This document shows, piece after piece, positions 12,515-24,602 of a DNA stretch of 64,000 bases. The notes beneath the pieces are model-generated. The model made no database searches, was not told the DNA's origin, and saw nothing but the letters and a program-made list of their open reading frames with translations. The DNA is taken from assembly GCA_009763385.1 (NCBI GenBank), contig CM019823.1, positions 29,417,668 through 29,481,667 of the forward strand. Direction: 5' to 3'. Origin of the DNA: Coix lacryma-jobi var. lacryma-jobi. Its lineage: Eukaryota > Streptophyta > Magnoliopsida > Poales > Poaceae. Every line of letters begins with the position of its first letter. Position 1 is the first letter of the stretch. A program made the translations under genes and the position numbers.

Positions 12515-12525
12515 AAGGGGGAGAT
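12515..12525 (+). other. E polypurine tract
   Basis: AAGGGGGAGAT lies directly against the LTR start TGCGGATAC at 12526. It is the plus-strand primer site. Confidence 0.85.
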
Positions 12526-12867
12526 TGCGGATACATGGGTGTATGCCGGATCTTGAGATGATGAGTGATTCCCAACTGGTATGATGTGCATGTTCTTTGG
12601 CTTGTGTTGTGCAGGTGTCGAGCTCAGAGACGGTGATCGAAGGCAAGGTTGAAGGTCAAGTAGAGACGTGTCGTGTCGATGGACCTGGAGCGGTGAAGGG
12701 CGGACGTGAGGTTTGGACTGACGGACCGGTGGCCTGAGGATCAGCCGTGGTGGCTGACAGCCTGGGACAGCGACAAGTAAAGACATGTGGGTGGACCGGG
12801 TGCACGGGCGGTGCATCCCTCTATGGCTTCGGCTTGGTGGTTGAGCCACAGAAAAACCACCGAGTGG

Positions 12868-13051
12868 ACAGTTTCCAAGTTTGGGCCTCAAAAACCTGGG
12901 TGCTGCCGGTTTCTGAGTTTGGGCCACAAAACTCGGGGCTAAGGACGTTTCCAGGTTTGGGCCTCAAAACCTGGGTGCTGGCGGGTTTCTGAGTTTGGGC
13001 CACAAAACTCAGCCGATGGACGACAGGTTTCCCGCTTTCAGCCTCAAAACC
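12868..13051 (+). repeat. Hairpin array in E LTR (AAACTCGG type)
   Basis: Five imperfect units lie about 35-40 bp apart, each an inverted repeat of the form CCGAGTTTG-GGCC-CAAAACTCGG or its CCAGG/CCTGG variant. The array lies upstream of the TATA box. The same array exists in LTRs C and F. Confidence 0.8.
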
Positions 13052-13247
13052 GGGGGAGGTCCAGGAAAAGGACAGACGGCGAGTGGCGGCACGTGGCGAC
13101 ATCAGGTGAGGTCGCGTCAAGCGAAGCAACCGGATGTGCGGGCGTGGCCGTCGGGTCGACTACACATCGAGTTTGTCAGGAATACCCTTAGGGTTAGCCT
13201 GCTCGCTCATTAGCTGTAAGGGTAGAAGGGGAATAATTGTATTATGC

Positions 13248-13254
13248 TATATAA
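13248..13254 (+). promoter_or_regulatory. TATA box of E LTR
   Basis: TATATAA sits in the context GCTATATAAGG, about 720 bp into the LTR and downstream of the hairpin array. It is a likely pol II promoter core. The sister LTR F is degraded at this position. Confidence 0.65.
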
Positions 13255-13674
13255 GGAGAGGCCACCCCTCCCTCCAGACTATCTCAGCCATTGCTATTTT
13301 CACTCCAGGTTTTCTTGCCTCCCATTCCCCGCTGTAGCTACTGAGATCCGCAGAGACGGCTTAATCATACCTCTGTGTATTGGATTTTGCGGAAAGGGGA
13401 CCGGATTCCCGTTGTCTCCTCATGGGGAAGAATTTCGGCTGGCATTGAGACTGTGATTCGCGTTCTTGAGTTGTTCTTCGCGTTTTGCTTTTTGTCACAA
13501 TTTTCCCGTCGCTCGATCTCCCTCTACGCTGTGTCTTTTTTGAATCCACTTGAATCAACTTGTTCTTTGATGTGAGGAGAACATTTCCACCGAAGGAATT
13601 CATCTCTATCCTCACAAACAAGTAGATCGGGTCGATTCAAGTTTCGTGGCGATTTTTTCGTTCCTACACCTTCC

Positions 13675-13694
13675 TGAAGGGTCGAGATGGCGGA
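13675..13694 (-). repeat. First 20 bp of the left D LTR
   Basis: TGAAGGGTCGAGATGGCGGA, identical to the start of the right D LTR at 47600. The last five bases GCGGA are the left target duplication of A. The LTR resumes at 39860 with CTAGAGGGGGG. Confidence 0.92.
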
Positions 13695-14176
13695 TGTTGA
13701 TGGTCCTTAAACACCTGTTTACCATCAACATTTTACCCTAAAATTCACCAAAAAGGCATGAAATGTAGTCAAATAAGTTTCAAACTAACCAAATTCCACA
13801 TGTCCATAGATTTTTATTTGAATGCGGAATTTGGACCAAATTTGGACATTTTGAACCACCAGAGGACAAACCCACTCAGCAGGGCCCAATTGGGCCTTAG
13901 GGGGTGGTGCCCGCCACTTGGGTTGGCCCCAACCATCCCCCCTGCCACGTCACTGATCCATGTGACCACCCAAGGCCAAATCTTGGCCTTGGTCACTAGG
14001 TCGGTTTGATCGGAGGGCTACGGAGGGGAGTGGCGTGGATCATGACCTAAGTCGGTTGCTACGACATGCAACCGACCTCCAAACCACCTTGGACAACCAC
14101 CTGGAGGCCGTAGGATCAACGACGAAGCATCCAATGCCCAGGGGACAGGCGGCCGCCAGTAGGGGGTGGAGCCCGC
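13695..14176 (+). repeat. A 5' LTR, left segment
   Basis: It starts TGTTGATGGTCCTTAAACAC, as does the 3' LTR at 37901. B interrupts it at 14177, and CCCGC (14172-14176) is B's left target duplication. The rest is at 32661-34121. Confidence 0.92.
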
Positions 14177-14887
14177 TGTTGGGTATTTTAAACGCACACA
14201 GAAAAATCCGCAAGCGCACGGATATCAATGTAGCTTTCACCCGAGAGTATTCTAGGGTATCGATTTCCACGGGGAACGTGAAGTGTACTAGAAGAATTAA
14301 AAACGTCCAAGAAAAGAATGGTAACGTGGTTTGAGAGAGATATAGGTTTTCTAAGCGGGTCTATTTAATCAAAGGCTCACTATACTTTACTTACTTCGGA
14401 GCAACAGGTCCTTTCCAACTCTCGAGAAAGACTGGGAAGAAGGTAGTTGGGGGAAGGCTGCCAAAAGCTCTACGAGAACACCAACCCTAACGTGGTGGAT
14501 TACAAAGACCTGACAGAGTTGTCACTCTGGGGCTACCACAACTATTCCGGAGGATTGGGCGCAAACTCAGGTAAACCCTAGTCTAGACACCACGTCTACA
14601 GTAACGCTTACTACTCTAATTTACATATGATAACTAGAGCACTAATACGAGCGAGATCCAGTAAATAAAATAAAGTAAGAACTGAAATTAAATATAGTAC
14701 TTAGAAATAGTAAATGAAGAACCTGGAGATTACTTGAAGACAAACCAGATGCTGCACCAATACAATGTCGAGGAAGATCCGACAGATCCGGCTCCTCCTC
14801 AGCTCTCTCCTTCTCTCTCTCTAGATTACAACTAGATGAGGAACTAGAACTAGATCTAGAACTAGAAGATGAACTAGAACTAGATGA
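14177..14887 (-). repeat. B 3' LTR (element sense), part left of C
   Basis: It begins TGTTGGGTATTTTAAACGC and matches 31354 onward. Its right end is an ACTAGA/ACTAGATGA repeat array (14825-14887) into which C inserted. GATGA at 14883-14887 is the left target duplication of C. No gene is present. Confidence 0.9.
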
Positions 14888-15305
14888 TGAGGGACCGAAA
14901 ATGCTAAAGCAAGGCGACCAGAGGGGGGTGAATGGGAGCCTAAAATTTTCTTCTCAGAAATTCTGGCCTCTGTCCCAACAAAATCAACCCCAAAATCTTC
15001 GGACCCAAACGTGATGCCCACGACCCTCGGAAAGAGGGTGGATGATCCCAAGATCACAGCGAGGCACCACACAAGAGAGCAAACCAAAACTCTCAAAACC
15101 TCGAGTCAAGTTCGTGCCTAAAAGACCCACTCCCAACCCAACGTAGATAGAGGGCTACGTAGGGATTCCTCCAAATACCGATGCTAACGCATAGCAAAGA
15201 TATGTAGAGAGGTTCCTAGGTGAACTCTAGGAGCAAACGAGAAGTCCGGAAACAAAACAGAAAAAACCGGAGGGCCAACGCACTAAAACTGCACAAAGTG
15301 CAGAC

Positions 15306-15755
15306 TCCCGACAGTCTGCCGTCAGGCTCCCGGACTGTCCGGTGAAGGCCGGACTGTCCGCCACACGGGGGCCGGACTGTCCGCCGGCAAAAGGACTCAA
15401 AACGAACTGTTCTGCAACAGCCCTGGACGAGTCCTGGACAGTCCGCGGTTTGCACGCCGGACTGTCCGCGGTTCACGTGAACAGTGAACACAGAGCGTCC
15501 GATACCTGCCCGTAGCAGCGTCCGATGAAGACCCCGGACTGTCCACGGTCCTGACGGACTGTCCGCCGGCTACGAAGCAAAAACAGCAAAGGTGCTGCAA
15601 AGTTCCTGCGCGACTCGCGGACTGTCCGCGCCTGTAAATGGCGGACTGTCCGCCGGTCACCCGAGAGGAAAAGGCCCGAGGCCAACAGCTACTGCTCGGC
15701 TGAAGCCGCGATGCGCGGACTGTCCGCGGCCAATATGGCGGACTGTCCGCGACCT
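15306..15755. repeat. GGACTGTCC palindrome cluster, left C LTR
   Basis: About a dozen near-palindromic units of the form GCGGACTGTCCGC, CCGGACTGTCCGG or ACAGTCCG are spaced irregularly. In element sense the cluster is downstream of the TATA box. Such clusters are known from Sirevirus LTRs. Confidence 0.88.
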
Positions 15756-16363
15756 CCCAGAAAGCCCAAAAACAGCTCGGGACAAAACCAAAATCGATTG
15801 GATCTTCACCAAATCGAACGGGGCTGCAACCAAACTTCTCCCAAGTGTTCTTCTATGTGTTGGGAAGCTAATCCTAGGATATCATCGCTTCAACCCAACT
15901 ATACATGAGAAATCCGAAGAACACTAGAAAAGGGGAAGAGGGAAGAACAAAAACGATTTCGACCCGATCTACTTGTTCGTGAGGGTAGAGATGAATTCCT
16001 TCGGTGGGAAATGTTCTCCTCACTTCAAAGAACAAGTTGATTCAAACGGAATCGCAAAAGACGCAGCGTAGAGGGAGATCGAGTGAGGGGAAATTCATGG
16101 AGAAAAGAAGAACGCGAAGAACAAATTCAAATTCAAACACAATTCAACCACGAATTTGATCCTTGGATTTAGAGGAATGGATGATTGATTAAGCACTCGG
16201 TGTCGGGCTACAAGCCACTCCTAGCAACACAAAGCTCGGATGGCAAAAAGCTCAAGAACAAGAGCCAACTCTCCCTAACCCTAGCCTTCTCTCACAGGAA
16301 CAAAATGAGAGAGACACCGTCCAAAGGATTCCCCGGGGTAGCTGCCCTAGCAGCCCCCTTCAT

Positions 16364-16373
16364 CTATATATAG
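16364..16373 (-). promoter_or_regulatory. TATA box, left C LTR
   Basis: CTATATATAG reads the same on both strands. In element sense it follows the hairpin array and precedes the palindrome cluster. The same ten bases are in the other LTR at 24593-24602. Confidence 0.65.
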
Positions 16374-16621
16374 GCGCATGTCCGAAGACCAAAACACCCT
16401 TACATTAAGCACTCAAACCCAAATACCCCCCAGGGGTAAAACTGTCCACCCTAGCAATTTCATCCGACGGCCACGCCCGCACATCGGTAGCTTCGCCTCG
16501 ACGCGACCTCCCTGATGCCGCCACGTGTCGTCATGTCGACCACTGTGCCTTCCTCATGGATAGCTTCGCCGCCGCGCCAGCCTCTCCACGCCGCCACGCG
16601 TCGACCGTCCTCTTGGACCTT

Positions 16622-16793
16622 CCCCCGGTTTTGAGGCCCAAACCGGAAACCTGCCAGCCCAGGTTTTGAGGCCCAAACTTGGAAACCCGCGAGCCCAGGT
16701 TTTGAGGCCCAAACCTGGAAACCGTCCATCCCGAGTTTTGAGGCCCAAACTCGGAAACCGGCCACCCGAGTTTTGAGGCCCAAACTCGGAAAC
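16622..16793. repeat. Hairpin array, left C LTR (5 units)
   Basis: Five units of about 36 bp each contain an inverted repeat such as CCGAGTTT-TGAGGCC-CAAACTCGG, or the CCAGG/CCTGG variant. The right LTR has six units, so one unit was gained or lost between the two LTRs. Confidence 0.85.
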
Positions 16794-17438
16794 CGTCGAT
16801 GGTAGCTTTTTGAGGCTCAGCTACCGAACCCGCGCCGTAGACGGGATGTGGTTCCCCCACCCCGACCACCAGCACCGATGCTGATGCATGTCCAGCCACC
16901 ACGCCGGGCACAACGCCTTCGCCTTCCTTCTTGACTCGGCCGACGGCACTTGCGCTGCACGCACTGCCATGTCTGACCTCCCGCCAAGTGCCACGACGCC
17001 ATCGTCTTCCTCAGACTCGACCGATGCATCGCACATCCCCATGTGCTCCTGCTCGTCGATGCCACGTGCCAGCTACCACAGCTGGTCCTCTGGCCCTCCG
17101 GTCCATCGGTCCAAGCCTCACGTCCACCCTTCACCGCTCTGGGTACATCGGCATGGCACGTCCGCCGCACGGCACGCCCATCCTTCACCTCTCCCGGTCC
17201 GTCAGCACAGCACGTCTCTACTTGACCTTCACCTTGCCATAGACCACTGTATCCGAGCTCCACACCTGCACATCAACACAGCCAAGAGACACATTTGCAC
17301 ACACACGCCAACACATAAACACAACACAACTCACGCCACCGATTAGTCATAAACAATAAGCGCATAGCGATATGGACTAAACCAGGTAAAGCCCTCAAAC
17401 CTTCCTCACGAAGTCAATCATTCATCATATAGTTCTCA

Positions 17439-17453
17439 ATCTCCCCCTTGATG
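17439..17453 (-). other. C polypurine tract
   Basis: On the minus strand this reads CATCAAGGGGGAGAT, directly before the LTR start TGAGAAC. Confidence 0.85.
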
Positions 17454-20400
17454 AATGCATTGACTAAAAATAAAACCACACAAGAAGGGTTTGAAGGCAA
17501 GCCTCATTCAAGTGCCCAAAGCCAGTAAAAGCAAACACCGGCTACTTGAGATGAGGAAGGATCATGAAAACTCAAATAAAAGCTCTCGGTCCCAAAAGAA
17601 GCGGGCAAAGTCTCCACACAACCGAAGAGTCAAGATAAAACAAGAGTTTCATGAAATCCCATAAAGGTTACTCAAAAACCAATCTCAAATAAATTGTCAA
17701 AACAATCATCACAAAAGAAACCAAGGTTACTTATCCACTTGGGTTCACTTGGGTCGAGATTTCTCACCCTTTTCTCTTTCTCCCCCTTGATGATTGAATT
17801 GACAAAAACTAGGCACACGAGATGGTTTGAGATACCAAAACCAAAACTTGGTCCCAAAGACATGGGCAACAGCTCAACGCAACCAAGCAAAGGATCGGAG
17901 CAACAACTCATCAAAGAGCAAAACTCGATCACACATAGCGAAAAACTTGGTTCCCAAAGACATGGGCAATGGCTCGACGCAACCAAGTCAAAATGAGCTA
18001 GTCCTCAAGAAGAGGCAGAAAATGGCTCACACCACACACACCACTAGCTCAAGGCTCGACACCAATTGAGGCTGAAACAACGCATGAGAATGCAAAACTG
18101 CTAGTCCCTCAAGATAGAGGCACAGAGGCTCCCACAACTAGCAGACGACTTGATACAATCACAAACAGCCAACACTTGTGGAGACAGCTAGTTCCTCAAG
18201 ATAGAGGCAAAAATGGCTTGACACAATAGCTGAAGGGTCCATACCAATCGAAAATACCAAGCAAAAACTGCTAGTCCTTCAAAAGAGAAGCAAAATAGCT
18301 CAACACGACTAGCAGGCTCGATACCGACTGAGAAAAACCACAAGAGAAGCTCAACACTAAATGGAGCACAAACACTCGGAGCACGCGGAGAAGCAGCAAA
18401 GCAAAAGCGACTCCCCCTGAAAGCAAGCCTATATACAAAAGCTATGCAACAAAGCTCATGACACCAATTGCATTCCATACCAAAAAGATGGATACCAATT
18501 GAAACACATAAAAGAGCCTTACCGAGTGAAGAAGAACATAAAAGAGCTAAACTCCCCCTAGCTCAAAGCTCTCCCCAAAATGCATGACTCTCCCCTTTGT
18601 GCCAACACTAAAACTCCCCCTTGCAAACAGCTTCTCCCCCTTGACAAAAGGGAACATGCTGAGGGGTTTTGACATTTTTCACAAAGTTGACACAAACACA
18701 AGACAAGTCATCAATCAAAAGCATATGGCGGCAATGAAAAGCACTGAAAGTGACCACAAAGTGTATCGGAGCTGGGGGTATGTACACTAAGCTAAAAATG
18801 AATGATATGCACATGCAACAGCTTCAAGTGTATAGCAGTCAGAATGAAAGGATGCTCAAAAGGGTGCTGCCCTGAAAGTGTAGCAACCAATACAAATGCT
18901 AGCAAAGCTCAAACTGATCAAATGAATACAAATATGAACAATTAAGCATATGAGCAGTTTTAAGCCATTTGAAAAGGAGTTCACCACTAAAATAGCACTT
19001 AGCATGGATAGACAGGAATCAACCAAGTGCTAACTCAAGTAGAAAAGGTGAACTACCCCTAGCAAAGTTCAATCATCATGCAAAAGAATGAAGCAATAAA
19101 CTTGTGTTATTTTCAAATTTTATCGGAGATTGCAGTGGTATTAACACAAGTTCCAATTAAAGCATGTGATTGCGAGAGGTTGAAAGCATGGTCATTGCCT
19201 AACTTTTCAACCGGGCTAAGCCTATGCAAGAAAAGCAATCAGAAGCTTAAACATCTCGGTTTCGGTCTTACACTACACGGCTCAAGTTTAACTCAAATGT
19301 GCAATGGAAACAGTCTCGATACCGTGAGGTGCTGACACATGCAATCCCATCTCGATCTTTTCATTTCACTAATACTTGGATTAAATTTTAAGCACAAGCT
19401 AATATGAACAATCCAAGCAAGTGAATGACTCAGTGCAAGAGACATAGCAACCTAGCATATAAAAGATAGCACAAGTGATCTCAACACATCCTACCCATGC
19501 TAGTTGCCACTCTCAATGGTGAACAAATTAAAGTTTCATAGTGATTAATCAAGTTCACCATTTGCAAAAATAGCTTAGCTCATAACATGTATCAAGTGAT
19601 CAAAAAGAGCCTAAGCTATACAAGCATCATCATAAATAGACAGGGCATACCAAAAAGAGCATAATCTCATTCTCATTGCTCTAAACATGAAGCTCTAAAA
19701 TGCACTAGAATACATGATGAAATGCATGCAAAAGCTAGTCTATCAAAGACAAAACAAAGCTAGCCCCTAAAGGAAAACCCAAAACAAAAGGGTATCAGAG
19801 AAGCCCAACTAATATACAACAGCAAAATGCTTCCCCTACTAAAGGGAAACACGCACCAAAGACACAAATAAAGAGCCAAGAAATGCTCAAGCGACAGCCA
19901 GCAAAATCCACATCGAAAAGACCACACAGCAGAAAGGGGTCGGAGAAGAAGAGTACCAGAAACCAAACTCAGAAGTGTGTCCGAGGTACTCATGAAACGC
20001 ATGACCGCCTGCGGTGTGATACTCAAGGGGACGCCTGAATCTGCTGACTCCGGAGCGCCTGCCTCGCCGAAGTCATCCCCCTCGTTTGATGTTGTCGCTC
20101 CCACAGATCGCTCCCACAGGTGCAGCTAGTGTCACTGGAGAGCTGCTCGAACGGAACCCCAAGTCATGGAAAGAGTGGGATCGGGTCTGAGCCAAAATGC
20201 TCTCTCCAGGCTCCTGTTCTCCTGCACACTCAAAAGCAGAAGAAAACACAAGGCATGTCTTGTCCAGTGTGACCTCAAGGTCTCCACGAAAACGGTTAGT
20301 CCATAATAAGCATAAGGTGAACTCTCAACAAAAAGAGATCTAATCTATGAATGATACCGCAAGGAGATCTGAACTCAAACTAGCCAAGACTACCATGCAA

Positions 20401-20990
20401 CAGGATAAAGCAGTATATAGCAAAAAGCAGCCTAGAGACATGATCAATCCAAACACAGCCTAACCTCAACACATGCTACATGCTAAATAATGATAGCAAT
20501 AGATCCAAAAGCATGTAACATGAAAAATTGTGGAAAGGCTAGTGCTCAAAACAAATCATATCAACAGGATACATGTAGCTAACCAAAACTAGCACCTGAA
20601 AGTGATACCTAATGAACATCATACCTCTACAAGTAAGGCTCATAGAGAAGTATTGAAAAGCATGGCATAATGTTTCATGAGGATCTCAAACTAGCATGAA
20701 AAGTGGAATAGCCACCAAAACTGTACACAAGACTAGCATGAATGATATACAAGATAGCACATGCTAGACTAAAGCAAAACATGATACAAAGAAAATGTAC
20801 ATGCAAAAACTATACAAGTGAGCACATGAAAGACCATCTCATACCACAAGACATAGATCATGGATGTACAAGGTATGAGTGTATATGAAAGCTCACCAGA
20901 TAACAAAAGCCTCTTTGGAGGCAATTCTAAGCGGGGTAGAGAATCATCAATCTTGATCACATCTAAAGATCAAGTTCCATCAAGTGCATG
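17454..20990 (-). other. C non-coding 3' region
   Basis: About 3.5 kb without a recognisable gene. It is A-rich on the plus strand, with many short frames that have no known domain. In element sense it carries several extra PPT-like tracts: the complements of CTCCCCCTTGATG (17782), ACTCCCCCTAGC (18551), CTCCCCTTTGTG (18591), CTCCCCCTTGC (18614) and CTCCCCCTTGAC (18632). Parts match E's 3' region, which shows C and E descend from a common Sirevirus. The area 19760-20280 is more GC-rich but shows no domain. Confidence 0.6.
17840..18330. repeat. Imperfect direct repeats of about 90-95 bp in the C 3' region
   Basis: CTTGGTCCCAAAGACATGGG (17849) recurs as CTTGGTTCCCAAAGACATGG (17945). Units beginning CTAGTCC or CTAGTTCCTCAAGA recur near 17998, 18091, 18187 and 18270, each followed by AGAGGCA. 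E has two comparable units at 12213 and 12293. Confidence 0.65.
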
Positions 20991-21099
20991 TTCTCCACCT
21001 CGCATCCTCATATCTACACACAAGAGGACAAAGTATCCCGAGTCTTGGATCCCGAAGGTTGCAAGCATATACTTGGGAACCCAAGACTTGGTCACAAAA

Positions 21100-23070
21100 C
21101 TCAACTTATCTTGTGGGTTAGCATGATGCAAATGTTGGTTCAAAATGCAATTGTGAAACACCCTTGGAAGCATTTCTCAAAAGGACACTCGAGGAGAAGA
21201 ACGAGTCGTACCACGGAAAAGAGGCAAACATCTTCCAAGGTTTTTGTAGAAGAACCAATAGAAGCACCAATGAAAAGCATGATGTGGACCAAGAGAGAAG
21301 CACCAGAAGCGTGTCCACGATCATGACCTATCCACTAAAAAGGGGTCATAAACCCATCAACAAAATGGGCTTCTTACTAGGAAACAAAGTGTTCATGCCA
21401 TGAGAGGGCTATGAACCACAACTTCCTAGAAGAGCGAGCTTGGCGCAAGCGTTTGGCACGCCGATAGCAAAAGCTTTCTTGATGCCATCTTTCTCACCAA
21501 AAGAGCAATGGTACAAAGGCCTATCGGAAGGACACACCATTCTCCGTCAAGTGAGAAGTCCCTTGGGACTTAGAACAAGAAGCATCAACAACCAACTTGG
21601 TGACAACACTCGGAGCACACGTGCCATGGGAAAGGCTACGCGGCTTCCTAAAAGCCTTAGCTCGAATACGCGCGGCCGCTCGTGCTTGACACGGCAAAAA
21701 CAAAAATCGAGCGAATGTCCATCCTTCTTGCAAAGGGTGCAATGAAAAACCGGATTGGGAGCACGAGTCCCAAAAATATGAGAAGCACCCTTGTCAAGAG
21801 AAGTCCCTTGGATATCACTCGAAGAAACAGCAAGGTTAGGAGTAGCTATGAAAGAGCTATCTGAAACCTTGGTACAAGTGCTATCGTCAAAAGACTCACG
21901 CGCAGCACAAGAACTCAACTCCGGTTGCAAAGATGCAAGCTTAGAGATATCAACATCGGAGTTGCAAGAAATGCGTGACTCAAATGACTTAGCACAAAGG
22001 CTCTTGCATCTTTTGGCCAAAACCTCATTTTTAAACATGAGGCGGTCACAAGTACCACAAGGAGTGTTTCTTAAGTTTTCCATCTCCTTTTCAATGCACT
22101 CGGCATATGTGGTACGCAAGAGCTCATTTTCTTTTTCAAGGTTGGCACTCATATCATTGTGCTCAACCAACTTGGCGCTCATATCATCGCGCACTTGTTT
22201 CAAAACCAAAACTTCTTTTTATAAATCCATGCATGATGTGCAAATAAAATCGGTGGAAGAAACATCACCATTCACATCAAGCAAAGAATCATGATTGGCA
22301 CAAGAAGTATGGCAAGCATCTTTATTCAAAGAGAACATGCTACAAGGCTTAGAATTATCTCATCAATTTTAGCCCTAGCATGCTCGAGCTCATCTACACA
22401 CGTCCTGTGAATCAAACTTAATTCTCTAAGTCTAGCAACAAAGATTCACAAGAATCACATGGTGACAAAGCATTTAACTTAAGCAAGGCTAATTCAGTTT
22501 TAGCATAATCGAGGTCCTTGCGCAAGTCAATGCAAACTAAACATGGTTTGGAAGCATTGGATTTCAACAATTCAATCTTAGATTTTAAGCTAGCAAGAGA
22601 AAAGCCTAGCTCATCATTCTTCCTAACCATGTCACTACAAGAGGTGCAAGGCAAAGAGGCACTAGACTTCCACCTAGCAATGGAGCATTTCAATTTCTTA
22701 ACCTTTCTACGCAAGGTATCACAAAGCTCATCATCCCTAGAGCAAGCCTCATAAAGGTTGTGCAAAGCCACAAGACCACAAGCAAGTGTACCTCTCTTGG
22801 CCTTGCCAAGTTGACGTAGGAGATCCTCTGGTGAAAGCTCATCATGTCGTAGAAGGTTAAATAGATCGTTCACCTCGCGATCCCTCTCATCAACTGTGCT
22901 CCTCCTTCTTCCCAAGACGTCGTCCTTGGAAACATTCAAACCAAAGACAAAGACATACTTGAAGAAGAACTTGGTGCTACTTCCAAAAGCACCGTTAGTG
23001 TTAGCCAAACAAAAAGCTCAACACCTCAACAAGCAAAGTCGGAAACAAAAGCTGTCAAAAGGTCGCCTTC
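21100..23070 (-). pseudogene. C gag (Sirevirus type), broken
   Basis: This is the structural gag of a Sirevirus. The start is not clear. Coding similarity begins shortly after the PBS with KYVFVFGLNVSKDDVL, then a basic helical segment with LRHDELSPEDLLRQLGKAKRG. A long predicted coiled-coil follows in which PCxxC-type motifs recur: LPCTSC, KPCLVC, SPCDSC, FICTSC and TPCGTC. Near the C-terminus is a CCHC zinc knuckle, CTLCKKDGHSLDFC (21700-21741), typical of nucleocapsid RNA binding, then a basic Arg-rich tail near 21660. Lesions are a stop and frame change near 22420, a stop at 22219-22221, and frame changes near 21680. No aspartic protease motif is recognisable after it. The next 3.5 kb is non-coding, so gag was the only protein of this element. 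Confidence 0.8.
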
Positions 23071-23111
23071 GCGGATCCAGAACCGGTTAAGGTAGAGAGA
23101 TCATTAACATG

Positions 23112-23123
23112 GCTCCGATACCA
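23112..23123 (-). other. C primer-binding site
   Basis: On the minus strand TGGTATCGGAGC lies 2 nt inside the LTR. It matches the initiator tRNA-Met site TGGTATCAGAGC with one difference. Confidence 0.88.
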
Positions 23124-23529
23124 ATTGAAGGACCGAAAATGCTAAAGCAAGGCGACTAGAGGGGGGTGAATGGGAGCCTAAAATTTCTTCTCAGAAAGTC
23201 TAGCCTTTGTCCCAACAAAATCAACCCCAAAAGCTTCAGACCAAACGTGATGCCCACAACCCTCGGAAAGAGGGTGGATGATCCCTAGGATCATAGCGAG
23301 GCACCACATAAGAGAGCAAACCAAAAACTCTCAAAACCCCGAGTCAAGTTCATGCCTAAAAGACCCACTCCCAAACGTAGATAGAGGGCTACATCGGGAT
23401 TCCTCCAAATATCGATGCTAACGCGTAGCAAAGATATGTAGAGAGGTTCCTAGGTGAACTCTAGGAGCAAATGAGAAGTCCGGAAACAAAACGGAAAAGC
23501 CGAGGGGCCAACGCACTAAAACTGCACAA

Positions 23530-23987
23530 ACTGCAGACTCCCGGACAGTCCGCCGTCAGGCTCTCGGACTGTCCGGTGAAGGCCGGACTGTCCGCCACAC
23601 GGGGGCCGGACTGTCCGCCGGCAAAAGGACTCAAAACGAACTGTTCTGCAACAGCCCTGGACGAGTCCCGGACAGTCCACGGTTTGCACGTCGGACTGTC
23701 CGCGGTTCACGTGAACAGTGAACATAGAGCGTCCGGTGCCTGCCCGTAGCAGCGTCCGATGAAGACCCCGGACTGTCCGCGGGTCCTGACGGACTGTCCG
23801 CCGGTTACGAAGCAAAAACAGCAAAGGTGCTGCAAAGTTCCTGCACGACTCGCGGACTGTCCGCGCCTGTCAACGGCGGACTGTCCGCCGGTCACCCGAG
23901 AGGAAAAGGCCCGAGGCCAACAGCTACTGCTCGGCTGAAGCCGCGATGCGCGGACTGTCCGCGGCCAATATGGCGGACTGTCCGCGA
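23530..23987. repeat. GGACTGTCC palindrome cluster, right C LTR
   Basis: This is the counterpart of 15306-15755 with small differences, for example CCGGACAGTCCGCC here where the left copy reads CCGACAGTCTGCC. Confidence 0.88.
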
Positions 23988-24592
23988 CCTCCCAGAAAGC
24001 CAAAAACAGCTCGGGACAAAACCAAAATCGATTGGATCTTCACCAAATCGAACGGGCTGCAACCAAACTTCTCCCAAGTGTTCTTCTATGTGTTGGGAAG
24101 CTAATCCTAGGATATCATCGCTTCAACCCAACTATACCATGAGAAATCCGAAGAACACTAGAAAAGGGGAAGAGGGAAGAACAAAAACGATTTCGACCCG
24201 ATCTACTTGTTCGTGAGGGTAGAGATGAATTCCTTCGGTGGAAATGTTCTCCTCACTTCAAAGAACAAGTTGATTCAAACGGAATCGCAAAAGACGCAGC
24301 GTAGAGGGAGATCGAGTGAGGGGAAATTCGTGGAGAAAAGAAGAACGCGAAGAACAAATTCAAAACGCGAATTCAACCACGAATTTGATCCTTGGATTCA
24401 GAGGAATGGATGATTGATTAAGCACTCGATGTCAGGCTACAAGACACTCCTAGCAACACAAAGCTCGGATGGAGAAAAGCTCAAGAACAAGAGCCAACTC
24501 TCCCTAACCCTAGCCTTCTCTCACAGGAACAAAATGAGAGAGACACCGTCCAAAGGATTCCCCGGGTTAGCTGCCCTAGCAGCCCCCTTCAT

Positions 24593-24602
24593 CTATATAT
24601 AG
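24593..24602 (-). promoter_or_regulatory. TATA box, right C LTR
   Basis: CTATATATAG is conserved with the left LTR. It is the promoter core of the 5' LTR in element sense. Confidence 0.65.

Larger units (their letters stand above)
12526..13674 (+). repeat. E 3' LTR, left segment
   Basis: This starts TGCGGATACATGGGTGTATG, like the F LTR start TGCAGATACATGG read on the minus strand from 55138. It holds a hairpin array (12868-13051), a TATA box (13248-13254), and a segment matching F around the GAACAAGTAGATC-like string. D interrupts it at 13675. The 5 bp CTTCC at 13670-13674 is the left target duplication of D. It continues at 50081. Confidence 0.88.
14888..17438 (-). repeat. C left LTR (3' LTR in element sense)
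   Basis: This is 2,551 bp. On the plus strand it starts TGAGGGACCGAAAATGC and ends ATATAGTTCTCA next to the PPT. It contains palindromes (15306-15755), a TATA box (16364-16373) and a five-unit hairpin array (16622-16793). Short GC-rich frames around 15200-15900 and 16460-17350 recur in the other LTR and are not genes. Confidence 0.93.

Noticed and set aside
15306..15755. CRISPR-like spaced repeats
   Set aside because: Spacing is irregular, repeats are palindromic LTR motifs, and the context is a plant retrotransposon.
20988..21403. Plus-strand frames over the end of C gag
   Set aside because: Antisense to gag with no recognised motif.
23112..23123. Possible tRNA gene fragments at TGGTATCGGAGC and TGGCGCC strings
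   Set aside because: They are primer-binding sites next to LTR ends; no cloverleaf surrounds them.
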